A stretch of 64,000 nucleotides of DNA from Megalopta genalis. Lineage: Eukaryota > Arthropoda > Insecta > Hymenoptera > Halictidae. The notes beneath the pieces were generated by a model. That model searched no databases, was not told where the DNA came from, and was given only the letters and a program-made list of their open reading frames with translations. Below are positions 33,160 through 44,144 of the stretch, piece after piece; within the stretch, counting starts at the first letter, position 1, and the number at the start of each line of letters is the position of its first letter. The position numbers and the translations under genes are program-made. The stretch spans positions 3,254,501-3,318,500 of the forward strand of contig NC_135013.1 of assembly GCF_051020955.1 (NCBI RefSeq), written 5' to 3'.

Positions 33160-33163
33160 TTGA

Positions 33164-34400
33164 TACTTTCATTCGAAGGCTCACTTATCACCGAACGGCG
33201 GATCGTTAACGCGTTCACGGCGCGTTCGGATTTCTAAAATGCCACAAAAAGTACGTATCAACAAAATCCAACCGCATCTTCATTCTCTTGTCATTTTCAT
33301 AGTGGACAGTCGCGAGTTACAATTCTGCTTCGAACAAAATCGAAAACAACGTGAAAATTATGAAAGCATTCAATTGTGAAATCGAACCTGCCTGCACAAA
33401 AATATTTATCATTATTACGTTATTACGTTGTTACGTTACAAAATTAGCCGCGTAGCTAGAGCAGCGATCCAGGTGCACGCCGGCAGAAAGGAAGATCGTC
33501 GGCTCGCGCGTATCAGCTTATCAGCGGCGCAAAAACAAAAAAGAAAACGAAGACGTAGACCGAAAATATTCAAATCGGGCTCGGCCGGAAGCTCGCCTAA
33601 CTCTCCGCGGGCCGTGCACAATTTCGCCAGGCACAATTTCGTCGCACGGAGAACGTGAACGTGTGCAGTTCGGCGGGGTGCTCGGGTGAAAGGCTAGCGA
33701 GGTCAACACTCACCCTCATGGTCGAAGCCTCACATGGTTCGCCCGTTGCCGAAAAACGCCTTCAGCCCGCGGTGGTTCACGGAGCAGCTATCTATCACCC
33801 ATCCGCCATCCCTGGCCTCGTTCGTTCCCTTCGCGGAAAGCGGGAGAAACGTTTCGACACTGCTGCTGCTGTTGCTGCTGGCACACCGTTCCCTGAGTTT
33901 TCACTTTCAAACGGCGGCGCACAGATCCCCGACGGGACAGGAAAAAATAAAATCGACGACGCGGAATAGGTTCGTCACTACGGATAGGACCGTTCGCGCG
34001 ATCCGCCGGTGGAAAACTGGAACGTAGAGACGTCGCCGATTCGGCGGCGGAGACGCTCGCGCGGACTCGTCTCGGCCCGAAGGGAAGCGTGACCGCGAAA
34101 ACGCCGAGCGGAGCGGAACGAGACCGGGCGAGATGCGAGGTCGTGGCCCGGCAGCCGGCGACTGGCTGCTGCTGCTGCTGCTAGAAAGCTCCCAAGCTCG
34201 CCAAGCTCGGAGCCAGTCGGCCTGCCTGCCTGCCTGCCTGCCTGGCTAGGCGCAAGCTCCCTGCTCGGCCTCCAAAACACCACCCCCTCCCCTCTCGCCG
34301 CGCGCGCCGGAACCCTCCTACCCGGTTGCCCCTGAATTTCTTCGCCGTGTCACAGAGAAAAATGCTGCGTGGGGCTACGTACACTGGCCGAAAAAAAGTG
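33164..34400. other. GC-rich island with CTG and TGCC repeats
   Basis: CpG-dense from ~33430. Holds (CTG)n-like runs at ~33858-33881 and 34166-34182 and a (TGCC)n run at 34221-34244. Six overlapping frames on both strands; none has a recognisable domain or looks favoured. It is a reasonable place for a promoter or 5' exon, but nothing proves it. Confidence 0.45.
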
Positions 34401-34712
34401 ATCGGTGTAGACGGCTTTTAAAACGCGATCACTTTTTCGAAATTGAAGCCGAATGAATTGTTTTTAGAGGGATTCATCTGTTAGACGGTGACTGAAAAGA
34501 GTTTTCTTTTTTTTTTAATTTTGCTGTTGCTTGGAGCGAAAAGAAGTAATTGAGATGCCGCGTTTTTGAACGTTTTCATCTGAGCCTGAACATTTGAGAA
34601 ATGATTTTTGAAGATCTAGGTAATTTGTAAGCGTGCGGAAACTTTTTTCTAATTAATTGTAATTAATTTCAAGTAATATATATATTAATAATAATATATG
34701 CTAATATATATA
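34401..34712. other. single-copy stretch
   Basis: AT-rich, no repeat or frame of note. Confidence 0.5.
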
Positions 34713-34967
34713 TTACAAGTTACAACAAATTGAAGATCGCAAAAATCGCAGTTCTATCGCGACTTTGACCAAACAGAACTGTAAGAAATTAATAAAATTA
34801 ATTATAATTAATTATTAGTATATATAAGTAATATATATAAATATAATAATATAAATGTAAATAAATAAAAATATAATAATAAAAATAATATAAATATAAT
34901 AATATGTTTGGTCAAAGTCGCGATAGAACTGTGATTTTTGCGATCTTCAATTTGTTGTAACTTGTAA
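34713..34967. repeat. foldback with 63 bp arms and AT loop
   Basis: Arms 34713-34775 and 34905-34967 are almost perfectly complementary (TTACAAGTTACAACAAATTG; GAAGATCGCAAAAATC; CGCGACTTTGACCAAACA), with about one mismatch. The 129 bp loop is AT-only apart from a few bases. I see no clear target duplication, so the origin is unknown. Confidence 0.9.
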
Positions 34968-35403
34968 AATTGAAAACGCATCGCCGGTGTGTCAAAAGAT
35001 ACTTCTTATAATAATTGATAATAATTATAAAGTTTTAACGGTGCAATAATACCAAAATTTATAGATACCATAACACCAACAACTTTAAGTACCGACAACT
35101 CGACAAGGGGGATGAAGGGGGAAATGATCTTTGTGTCGCTATTTGCAGAAAAGTATACTGAAAATAATCCACCGCGTCGCAAAGTGGAATTTTGTGGTGG
35201 TAAAAAGTAAACAATTTAACAAAATTTTTCTTACCGCATTCAGCATAATTTTCCAACGAATTATTCTCATTGTTTGTTCAACGAAAGATGCGATTTCTTA
35301 TCAAAAAACATTGCTCCTCGCGTTAAAAAGAAAACCAGATATACGCATTGAATAGTATCGTTAAAATAATTTAAGTAGTATAGTTTTAGTATTAGTATTA
35401 GTA
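34968..35403. other. AT-rich single-copy stretch
   Basis: Opposing frames of 65-74 codons at 35059-35355 have no recognisable domain. No gene is supported. Confidence 0.45.
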
Positions 35404-35405
35404 TA

Positions 35406-35770
35406 CAGGGTGTCCCAAAAATGTCTCGAAATCCGGAAATGGCGGGTTCCTCAGACCATTTGAAGCAGCTTCTTCCTTTACAAACATTTTCTCCGAGACA
35501 CCGTTAACGAGTTATTAACGAAAAACAGTGACCAATAAGAATCGAGTACGGCTGACGCGAGGCGGCCCAGCCAACCGGCGCGCGAAGCCCAGTTCCGCTC
35601 ATTGGCTCGGTTGCCTCGCGCCAGCCGAGCTCGCCTCTTATTGGTCACTGTTTTTCGTTAATAACTCGTTAATGGTGCTTCGGGGAAAATTTTTGTAAAG
35701 GAAAAAGTTGCTTCAAATGACCTGAGGAACCCGCCACTTTCGGATTGCGAGACATTTTTGGGATACCCTG
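35406..35770. mobile_element. family A foldback MITE, copy A7 (365 bp)
   Basis: TA flanks (35404-35405, 35771-35772). Ends are CAGGGTGTCCCAAAAATG and, reversed, CAGGGTATCCCAAAAATG. It is very close to A1 across the core (GAATCGAGTACGGCTGACGC; CGCTCATTGGCTCGG). Inserted in a TAGTAT repeat. Confidence 0.95.
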
Positions 35771-35772
35771 TA

Positions 35773-36178
35773 TAGTATATAGTATATTAGTATATAGTAG
35801 TAGCATTAGTATAGTATATTAGTATATAGTAGTAGGATTAGTATAGTATATTAGTATAGTATATTAGTATATAGTAGTAGTATTAGTATAGTATATTAGT
35901 ATATAGTAGTACTATTACTATAGTTTATTAGTATATAGTAGTACTATTACTATAGTTTATTAGTATATAGTAGTACTATTAGTATAGTATAATATATTAG
36001 TATAATATTACTATTACTATAGTTTATTAGTATATAGTAGTACTATTACTATAGTTTATTAGTATATAGTAGTACTATTAGTATAGTATAATATATTAGT
36101 ATAATATTACTATTACTATAGTTTATTAGTATATAGTAGTACTATTAGTATAGTATAATATATTAGTATAATATTACT
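35773..36178. repeat. TAGTATATTAGTATATAGTA array
   Basis: AT-rich repeat of TAGTATATTAG, TATAGTAGTACTATTA and TATAGTATAATATATTAG blocks. The same sequence type precedes A7, so the MITE landed in the array. Confidence 0.9.
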
Positions 36179-37038
36179 TTTTACACATAGAAATACCGCC
36201 CCTGAAATTTCCAGCTACGAATGATCACATTTTTCGAAAATTTCTACCGTATTTTATTAGTTCCTTTATTTTCGAAGTTGCTAGACAGGCAGAAGGTAAT
36301 AAAAGTTCGACAGATATCGACGGTGGAGAGATGATTTTTTGACAAAATGTCACCGAATTTCTCGGTCCGGCCCACACCGTGCGCCGGGATGAATTCCGTT
36401 TGTAAATTGAAACTGAGAGCAGCCGAAGCACCGGCGGAAGCTATTTAATTCGAGCGGCACCGGATTCCCCCCCGCCGGGCGAGGGGAAAGAGAGGGGCTG
36501 CACGCGGAACGAACTAACTTTTGCCGATCGACGCGACCTACGCGCAACACGTCCGCGGTAAAGAAAAGCGGCGCACGAGCGATTTAACAAAAATCCTATC
36601 GGCGGAATCGTAACGTTCGAGTTATTGGCCCCGTAATTAAACGCGGCGTCTGCCCGAGCGCGCGCGCGCGTGCTCGCACTCGCGGTCTTTTCGCCGGGCG
36701 GCAAGAGGGGCCCGGAAGCACGCGCACGGATTCGGGACGGAACGAGGGAACGTAAAAAGGAAATTCGAAAAACCGAGTGCCGCTTGTTGCGAGCTCATTC
36801 CGTTCGGTTACGCGGTTATCGATCGCAGCCGTGCTTGGTCCGTTTCCTCGATATTTCGAATTCCCCGGAATCATGAATAGCGAATTCTTTCGCCTAAACT
36901 ACTGTCGAGCCCGGCTTACGGGCCGCCAACGTTCCCGCGGCCGAGTCTACGAATAGGTGAGATTTCATAAGAGTAATAAAATCTAACATTCTACAGTGTG
37001 GAATGCTCTAAAAATTAATCTCATTATTTTTTATATAG
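36179..37038. other. GC-rich single-copy stretch
   Basis: CG run at ~36658-36670. Opposing frames at 36440-36876 have no recognisable domain. Nothing supported. Confidence 0.45.
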
Positions 37039-37042
37039 TTAA

Positions 37043-37560
37043 CACTAGATTTATACGAAGCATAAAGAACAGCTGTTTTATATTAGTTTATAAAAGTAAC
37101 AATAAGGCAGTTGTTCTGATTTTTTACAAGTGTTATTGTAATATTTGTCGTAAGTAATATACCACGTGTCCCAAAAATGTCTCGCAATCCGAAAGTGGTG
37201 GGTTCCTCGGGTCATTTGAAGCAACTTTTTCCTTTACAAAAATTTTCTCCGAGGCACCGTTAACGAGTTATTAAAGCAAAACAGCGACCAATGAGAGGCG
37301 AGCTCGGCTGGCGCGAGGCGACTCAGCCAATGAGCGGAACTGGGCTTTGCGCGCTGATTGTCTGGGCCGCGTCGCGTCAGCCGTACTCGATTCTTATTGG
37401 TCACTGTTTTTCGTTAATAACTCGTTAACGGTGCCTCGGAGAACATTTTTGTAAAGGAAGAAGCTGCTTCAAATAATCCGAGGAACCCGCCATTACAGGA
37501 TTGCGAGACATTTTTGGGACACCATGTATATGCACAGGTATGATATTTGTTCACGTTACG
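37043..37560. mobile_element. family G element G2, split by A8
   Basis: TTAA (37039-37042) then CACTAGATTTATACG. 37043-37161 matches the reverse complement of the right part of G1 (AACAGCTGTTTTATATTAG; TTTATAAAAGTAACAATAA; TCGTAAGTAA). A8 interrupts it at a TA where G1 reads uninterrupted TAAGTAATATAT. The right limit is uncertain. Confidence 0.65.
37162..37526. mobile_element. family A foldback MITE, copy A8 (365 bp)
   Basis: TA flanks (37160-37161, 37527-37528). Ends are CCACGTGTCCCAAAAATG (terminal bases mutated) and, reversed, CATGGTGTCCCAAAAATG. The core is like A3, with two intact CCAAT consensus sites and one lost to a TTGTC change. Confidence 0.95.
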
Positions 37561-37747
37561 TTTTTTAATGAAATTCGTACAGTGACTTTTGTAGTCGCGA
37601 AGGATTTTTATCAATTATGCGACGCGAGGATTTTTATCATTTATGAAACATAAAAACTTCCGAAAGTTTTCGGTAGCTTCCGAAACGTTGCAAAAATTTC
37701 CCACGCTTTCCAAAAAATATTTCGACCAGCAGAGACCAACCATAACC

Positions 37748-37751
<4 letters not shown>
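37529..37751. other. single-copy spacer
   Basis: Short near-duplicate phrase GCGAGGATTTTTATCA/GCGAAGGATTTTTATCA at ~37596-37641. Otherwise nothing. Confidence 0.4.

Positions 37752-37789
<38 letters not shown>
37752..37789. repeat. (GA)n microsatellite
   Basis: Uninterrupted GA repeat of about 38 bp. Confidence 0.98.
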
Positions 37790-37792
<3 letters not shown>

Positions 37793-38640
37793 AGTCAACT
37801 CTCCGGTAAATCGTCGAACACGAATTCGCGTGCGTGCGTTAAGCTGACGTTAAGTAAACGTCAGCTGGAGCAGACTACAGGTTGGCCCGATTCAAGACCC
37901 GGTGCCTAAAGTCGGCTGAATTCGCGCCCGTTGCTCTTGAAGCGCTCCAATACGCTCGCATGAATAATGTTTGATTATGAATCAGTCCTAATGATACTAG
38001 CCGGGATTTCATTCGGCCCTCTCCATTATGGCTCGCTACGATTCAGGGATTCTAAATTAACCTATTTCGATTAATCCGCCGCCAGGTCCTCTCTGTAACT
38101 CATGATAGGCTGTTGCTGTTGGCGTGTCCCGATTCAGGTCAAATCATTGATTCTACTTCGGCCGATTCGCGTGCCTTAGTCCCCCCGGCTGGTCCACGCC
38201 GCAGGCTTTCAATGCGTGTCTGCCGTGGATTGATACGATTCAACTCGCTCGATCGACAAATCACGTGCTCATGGTAACACGAAATATTCAATATTCGAGC
38301 TCGCGCGCAATTTTTGCGCCCCGCTCGAGGTACGGGTGTAACTATATTTAACGAGCATCGAAGGCGAACGTTGCATTTTGGGGAGGCAATATGGATGACC
38401 TTGATTTTTACTGTGACCTTGACACGGCCGATATATCAGTATTACAGAAATGAAAAATATTATAGAAATTTGAAAATTTAGCGTGAAATAAATATGTACA
38501 GGCGATTCACTTTATATTTTTTGTATCTGTATTTACAAAATGATCATTAAAAAATGCAATTAAATGAAATCAATTAATGAATTAATATCTAGTTGGTCCT
38601 TGACTTTCTTCTATAATACAATAAAACCGTATAAATAAAA
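37790..38640. other. complex single-copy stretch, possible regulatory DNA
   Basis: 37820-38340 is unusually free of repeats for this window. It contains CAGCTG/GACGTT symmetric motifs (AAGCTGACGTTAAGTAAACG with TCAGCTG following), several TAATG/ATTA motifs (AATGTTTGATTATGAATCAG; CCTAATGATACTAG) and recurrent CGATTCA(A/G)G phrases. No frame is present. Function unknown. Confidence 0.3.
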
Positions 38641-38975
38641 ATTATATTACCCAAATAATTACTGCGAGTATTATATTATTATTAAAAAATTAAATTAAAT
38701 TAATTATAATTAAATATACATAATCAAACAATTAAATTAATTATAATTAAATATATATGAACAAACAACTAAATTAATTATAATTAAATATATATAATCA
38801 AACAATTAAATTAACTATAATTAAATATATATAATCAAACAATTATATTAATTATAATCATATATATAATCAAACAATTACATTAATTATAATCAAACGT
38901 ATATAATTAAACAATTAAATTAATTATAATCAAATGTATATAATTACATTAAATTAATTAAATTATTCTAAAAAT
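38641..38975. repeat. AATTAAATTAATTATAATTA array
   Basis: A/T-rich tandem units of about 37-42 bp, each with CAAACAATTAAATTAATTAT then AATTAAATATATATAAT. About six to seven copies. Confidence 0.9.
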
Positions 38976-39588
38976 TATATTATATTAATCAAATAAATAC
39001 CGCGTATCGCTAAATACGCTGCAACGCGTCTTTGTATAAAAAAAAGAAAATAAGATAAACTTACGTTTATCTCTGCCACTATAGTCGCCCTTCTGAGATC
39101 CACGGAGGCAACGAGCGTCGTTTATTCGTCGGTCGGGGGTCGCAGAACTCGCGCATTGTTCACACTCGAGGATTTCCACGTAGGGTAACCGCGATGCGAT
39201 TTGTATCCGGAACGAAGTCAATTAAAGTCTGCAAATTGGCCGTGGTGGCGTCATCACGCGCCATTAAAGCTCCTTGGCCGATAGCGCCGGGCCGCAATTG
39301 TTCTTGACCAGCCGCAATCTCGCCGCGCCGGGCATCGTCCGGGATCCGAGCTTCCGCTCCGTGTAGACGAGTAAAGCGCAGTAAAAAGTTCATGGTCCGG
39401 GAAGAATAATTAATGGAAATTAGTTGCGGCCCTGAGTGGTGCGTTAAATCCGGCCGGCTTCGCTTCCCCGCGGCCGCCGAATCTGTCGTTAAAGCTTTTT
39501 ATAGTTGTCATAAATGCCGCTCGTGCGCGGCGGTTCGAGCGACGGGCCCCGCGCGCGGCCAGTGTCGCGGCATTATCGAATCTGATTA
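38976..39588. other. single-copy stretch, GC-rich after 39080
   Basis: Short frames only. Ends at the GC-rich array. Nothing supported. Confidence 0.5.
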
Positions 39589-39589
39589 C

Positions 39590-40025
39590 AGTGGGCCCCG
39601 CGAGGAGTCCCCACGGGACTCCCCTTCCCTTCCACAGGCCCCGCGAAGAGACCCCGCAGGACTCCCCCTCCTCCACGAGCCCCGTGAGAAGTCTCCATAG
39701 GACTCCCCCCCTCCACGGGTCCCGCGAGGAGTCCCCACGGGCCCCGCGAGGAGACCCCACGGGACTCTCTCCCTCCACGAGCCCCGCGAGGAGTCCCCAC
39801 GGGACTCCCCTTCCCTTCCATGGGCCCCGCGAAGAGACCCCGCAGGACTCCCCCTCCTCCACGAGCCCCGTGAGAAGTCTCCATAGGACTCCCCCCCTCC
39901 ACGGGTCCCGCGAGGAGTCCCCACGGGCCCCGCGAGGAGACCCCACGGGACTCTCTCCCTCCACGAGAACTGCGAGGAGTCCCCACGGGACTCCCCTCCA
40001 CTTCCACGGGCCCCGCGAGGAGTCC
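39590..40025. repeat. GC-rich minisatellite with 186 bp higher-order repeat
   Basis: Units of ~40-45 bp (GGCCCCGCGAGGAGTCCCCA then CGGGACTCCCC and C/T-rich spacer). The marker GAGGAGTCCCCACGGGACTC recurs at 39602 and 39788, giving 186 bp. Four long frames on both strands (up to 268 codons, minus) share the 62-residue period. Frames open on both strands at once point to composition, not coding. The plus strand is strongly C/T-biased. Confidence 0.9.
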
Positions 40026-40029
40026 CCAC

Positions 40030-40675
40030 CGAGGATCGACGCGAGGAAAGCCGACGACGCGGTTCTTCGCGCGATCGGTGAAAGCGCGAGCGGAAGACCG
40101 TTGCGACGTCTTCGTATTGCCTCGGCGCGTGGCGATTAAAGTTATTTTTAAAGAAAAAAAGCGACGCTATCGAATGGTGAAACCCGGTGAGAGCTTTGCT
40201 AGCGGGGCAATGTGGATCATCGGTTTCCTGGCGACGATTTAATCGAACGTAGCAGAATTGCTCGGGGCACGCGAACGGTGAAATCAAGCGATCCAAGTGA
40301 TTACGAGGGATCCCGTTGAAAAAGCGGGCTCGTGGTTGAGGAACGGCTCGATAAGAGGACTTCGATTCAACATTTCGTCGAGGAGGTAGCAATTAACGCA
40401 TCTGTTGGTGCGATCTTTGTGTCCGAAAGAAGGATCTTCATCGGATGGTTCTGATGAAATTGTCAACGTTGAACACACAGAATTACTCTTAATGACTGCG
40501 ATATTAAGTGATGAAATCGTGAAAAGACGAGCGAAATAAATTACGAAGTCACTACAAATTATGCGGATTATAAATTAAGCGAACGATCGATCACTGTCGA
40601 TGACATGATGCATTCATTATGAGAGATTAGAATTTTATTCAGGCTTGAAATGGTGGGACAAGGTTCGTGCTTGAT
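40030..40675. other. single-copy stretch
   Basis: No repeat. Frames continue from the array and are not credible. Nothing supported. Confidence 0.5.
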
Positions 40676-41330
40676 CAGTTAGCTGTGTTTGACGAGTATA
40701 CTCGTCGCGGAGAAGGGGTAAAAAATTGTGTTACGTCGAGTATACTCGTCGTAGAGAAGTGGCAATTATTTTGTGCCCTGACGAGTATATTCGTCATGGA
40801 GAAGTGGTAAGTACTTTATGTCACGACGAGTATACTCGTCATGGAGAAGTGGCAGTGTTTTGTATCGTGACGAGTATACTCGTCACGGGAAAGTGGCAAG
40901 TATTTTGCGTCACGGACAAGCGACAAGTATTTTGCGTCACGACGAGTATACTCGTCACGGAGACATGACAGTATTCTGCGTCACGACGAGTACACTCGTC
41001 ATGGAGAAATAACAGTATTTTGCGTCACGACGAGTATACTCGTCACGAATAAGTAATAAATATTTTATATCAGGACGAGTATATTCGTCACGAAGAAGTG
41101 ACAGTATTTTGCGTCATGACGAGTACACTCGCCACGAAGAAGTGGCAAAAAATTGTATCACGACGAGTATACTCGTCGCGCGTAAAAAGTATCGACCATT
41201 GTCCATTTAAACCGTAATTTTAGCGAAACCAAAAACGTTATTCTCAAATTTCAAGATATTTAGGATATTTTGAGGCCGATCCTACGCGAAGGTGTTTACA
41301 TTGTTGTAAAAATAACATTAGAAAGGAATC
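40676..41330 (+). mobile_element. family H element, copy H2 (partial)
   Basis: Left end CAGTTAGCTGTGTTTGACGA, then the palindrome array (40691 to ~41178) and the conserved right flank (CGACCATTGTCCATTTAAAC; CAAAAACGTTATTCTCAAAT) shared with H1 to ~41330. The far right part with the solo palindrome is missing. A ~25 bp phrase GGGAC..GTTCGTGCTT occurs both just before it (40654-40672) and after it (41393-41410). Confidence 0.6.
40691..41178 (+). repeat. 44-45 bp palindromic minisatellite of H2, ~11 copies
   Basis: About 11 copies of GACGAGTATACTCGTC or near variants separated by 28-29 bp linkers (ACGGAGAAGTGGCAGTATTT type). One unit has lost the palindrome (~40912). Confidence 0.95.
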
Positions 41331-41675
41331 GCAAGAGATAAGATAGCATCGTATTCCGAATCTTATTAAATTAGCATCTTATTAAAATGACGGGACGACG
41401 TTCGTGCTTAGCAGGGGATCAGTAGGAATCTCGATAATAAGTCAGACGCGCCGAAATACGGCAAGGAGTTGGAACTCGCGTTTCATTTGCCGTGTATGCA
41501 TGGGAGCTTCTGTCGCTAGGGAATCGAATGACGTCAATTTTCTTTCGGAAATCAAATGGATTGTGGATCTTTGCGAAACGCAAACGGAGAATCTCGAAGG
41601 AAATCTGAATCGTGTGTCTAAAGTCGTTGGCGCGTTGGCGCGCATACGTGTCGCATATGCTGTTTTCAACAAACT
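41331..41675. other. single-copy stretch with one 98-codon frame
   Basis: A plus frame at 41404-41700 (98 codons) is opposed by a 76-codon minus frame. I recognise no domain. A small or partial gene cannot be excluded, but support is weak. Confidence 0.3.
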
Positions 41676-41740
41676 AAATATTGGGACCAGTCATAAATAA
41701 ATTCCGATGTGGAATCTATTTATGGCTCGACCTAATATTT
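41676..41740. repeat. small hairpin, 30 bp arms, 5-base loop
   Basis: Arms 41676-41705 and 41711-41740 pair at 25 of 30 positions (CATAAATAAATTCC against GGAATCTATTTATG), loop GATGT. The size resembles a precursor hairpin, but the mismatched AT-rich arms give no microRNA-specific evidence. Confidence 0.6.
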
Positions 41741-41749
41741 AACATAAAT

Positions 41750-42075
41750 AAAAATTACATTATATATATAATTAAAATATATAATTAATGTACATATAAT
41801 ATACATATAATACATTATACGTATATAATAGTAATGATATGTAGTAATTATATACATATTATATAATAATATGTATATAATGTACATATAATATATTATA
41901 TGTATATAATAATATATAATTAATAAAATTATTGAGATATATATATATAATTATATATAGTTATTATATATTATTATATATTATAGTATATATATTATAT
42001 TATATTATAGTATTATAGTTATTATAGTTATTATATAATATAATTAATATATATCAATAATGTTATTATTTAATT

Positions 42076-42113
<38 letters not shown>

Positions 42114-42140
42114 ATATTATATATATATATATATATACTT
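41750..42140. repeat. AT-only low-complexity tract
   Basis: Runs of ATATAATATA, TTATTATATATTA and (TA)n. Nothing else visible. Confidence 0.9.
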
Positions 42141-42150
42141 TCGTATCTTT

Positions 42151-42404
42151 ATCAGACGTTAATTCTATTTTTTTTAATTTTATTTATTTTGAATCCTTAT
42201 CCATTTAGGCGAAAGCAAAAACTCGTTTGTCCCGATGGGATTCATAGTGGGTAGATACGAACAATAAATTCCGATGCAGCTGAATGAAGGGATCTGTTGT
42301 TCGTATCCACCCGCTATGAGTTACCGGGACAAACGAGTTTTTTTGCTTTCACCAAATAGATAAAAGGGTTCGAAATAAATAAAATAAAAAAAGGAACAAA
42401 ATGA
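42151..42404. repeat. large foldback, ~110 bp arms
   Basis: Arms 42151-42263 and 42296-42404 pair at roughly 80-85% (CGAAAGCAAAAACTCGTTTG; CCCGATGGGATTCATAGTG; GGGTAGATACGAACAA). The loop is 32 bp starting TAAATTCCGATGCAGC. No convincing target duplication is seen. The outer arms are A/T-rich. Confidence 0.85.
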
Positions 42405-43079
42405 ATGTCCGACAAGGAAACGACGGAGGTTAATCACGACTCTTAACGAAACTTCGGGGTAACGCGCTTCTAAAGAAGCCCGGCGTCGTTGTCTCGGCGT
42501 TAAAAATGGCTGGTTATATTTATGAGTACATACATCGATAGTCTCGCGAAGATTGACGTAGCGGAGTTGCGCGCGTTAACTGCCGCGCTTATCGATCCCC
42601 GATTCTGCGATGAATTTAGAAATTTCAATCAATCACACCTCACGGCTCGCGCTTTAAGAAATCCGACAGGGATAATAAATTTATCGATGCTCTTGTCGCT
42701 CCCGATATCGACTAATCCGTCCGTCCGTCCGTTCGGTCCGATTTCTCGCGCTGAACGAAATGTTTGCTGGATAAAAGCTGCAACGGTATCGCCGCGCCGC
42801 GCCGGTGGATATTCAAGCATGTAATAGGAGCAAAGCCAGGATTCGTTGCGAACTCTAAAATATTCATCCTCCGCGCAACTACGATCTCATGAAAACTACA
42901 TACGCTCGTTTCTCGTCGCGCCGAACCTGACAGAACGTAATCCATCTTGACAATAACCATCGACGCACAAAATCAAGCGAAACTAGAACAAGCAAAAGCA
43001 GTGCTGGGCAGAAATTAATCGACGACTAATCGAGATCTAATTAACGATGCACACATGGGCATGCGCGTCAACTTGTCAA
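42405..43079. other. single-copy stretch
   Basis: A 100-codon plus frame at 42522-42824 is opposed by two minus frames. It has no domain I recognise. CCGTCCGTCCGTCCG short repeat at ~42718-42732. Confidence 0.4.
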
Positions 43080-43945
43080 CTGTCAATCGTTAATCGTAAT
43101 TAACGATCGCATCAGTTTTCATCGTTAATCGCAATTAATCGTTACGATAGTATTGATTATTGATCGCAATTAAATCATTACAATAGCTTTAATCGTGAAT
43201 CGCAATTAATCATTACGATAGCTTTGATTATTAACCTCAATTAATCATTACAATAGCTTTAATCGTGAATCGCAATTAATCATTACGATAGCTTCGATTA
43301 TTAATCGCAATTAACCATTACAATAGCTTTAATCGTGAATCGCACTTAATCATTACGATAGCTTTGATTATTAATCTCAATTAATCATTACAATAGCTTT
43401 AATCGTGAATCGTAATTAATCATCACGATAGCTTCGATTATTAATCGCAATTAACCATTACAATAGCTTTAATCGTGAATCGCACTTAATCATTACGATA
43501 GCTTTGATTATTAATCTCAATTAATCATTACAATAGCTTTAATCGTGAATCGTAATTAATCATCACGATAGCTTTGATTATTAATCGCAATTAATCATTA
43601 CAATAGCTTTAATCATGAATCGCAATTAATCATTACGATAGCTTTGATTATTAACCTCAATTAATCATTACAATAGCTTTAATCGTGAATCGCAATTAAT
43701 CATTACGATAGCTTTGATTATTAATCGCAATTAATCATTACAATAGCTTTAATCGTGAATAGCAAATAATCATTACAATAGCTTTAATCATAAATCGCAA
43801 TTAATCATTACAATAGCTTTAATCATGAATCGCAATTACTCATTACGATAGCTTTGATTATTAATCGCAATTACCCATTAGAATATTACTTTAATCATGA
43901 ATCGCAATTAATGACGGAAATATTACCGAGAATCGCAACGAACGA
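43080..43945. repeat. 35 bp monomer / 70 bp dimer array
   Basis: Monomers CGCAATTAATCATTACGATA + GCTTTGATTATTAAT and CGCAATTAATCATTACAATA + GCTTTAATCGTGAAT alternate, giving a 70 bp dimer. About 23 monomers. Some dimers are again duplicated as larger blocks (identical stretches near 43290-43420 and 43430-43560). Confidence 0.95.
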
Positions 43946-44144
43946 TTAATTTTCTTTCGATTAATCGATCAGCGGCGATTAACGTCAAAAGTAACAGTCC
44001 CCCTCACAATAGAACGATAAAGTAATAAATAAACTAATAAACACGAATAAAGAAGAAGATTCTTAACGGAATTGAAGGAAAACATCCTTTCAATTCCATT
44101 GAACGGTCGACAATTATTAATCGTCCCTTTCATTCGACGATTAT

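Noticed and set aside
37860..37915. tRNA-like GATTCAAGACCC sequence.
   Set aside because: No acceptor stem or anticodon arm can be drawn around it.
39586..40392. 268-codon minus frame rich in Gly, Arg and Ser.
   Set aside because: Frames are open on both strands across the same GC-rich array. Composition explains it.
41676..41740. Possible microRNA precursor.
   Set aside because: The 5-base loop and five scattered mismatches in AT-rich arms do not give a typical mature/star pattern, and no conservation can be assessed.
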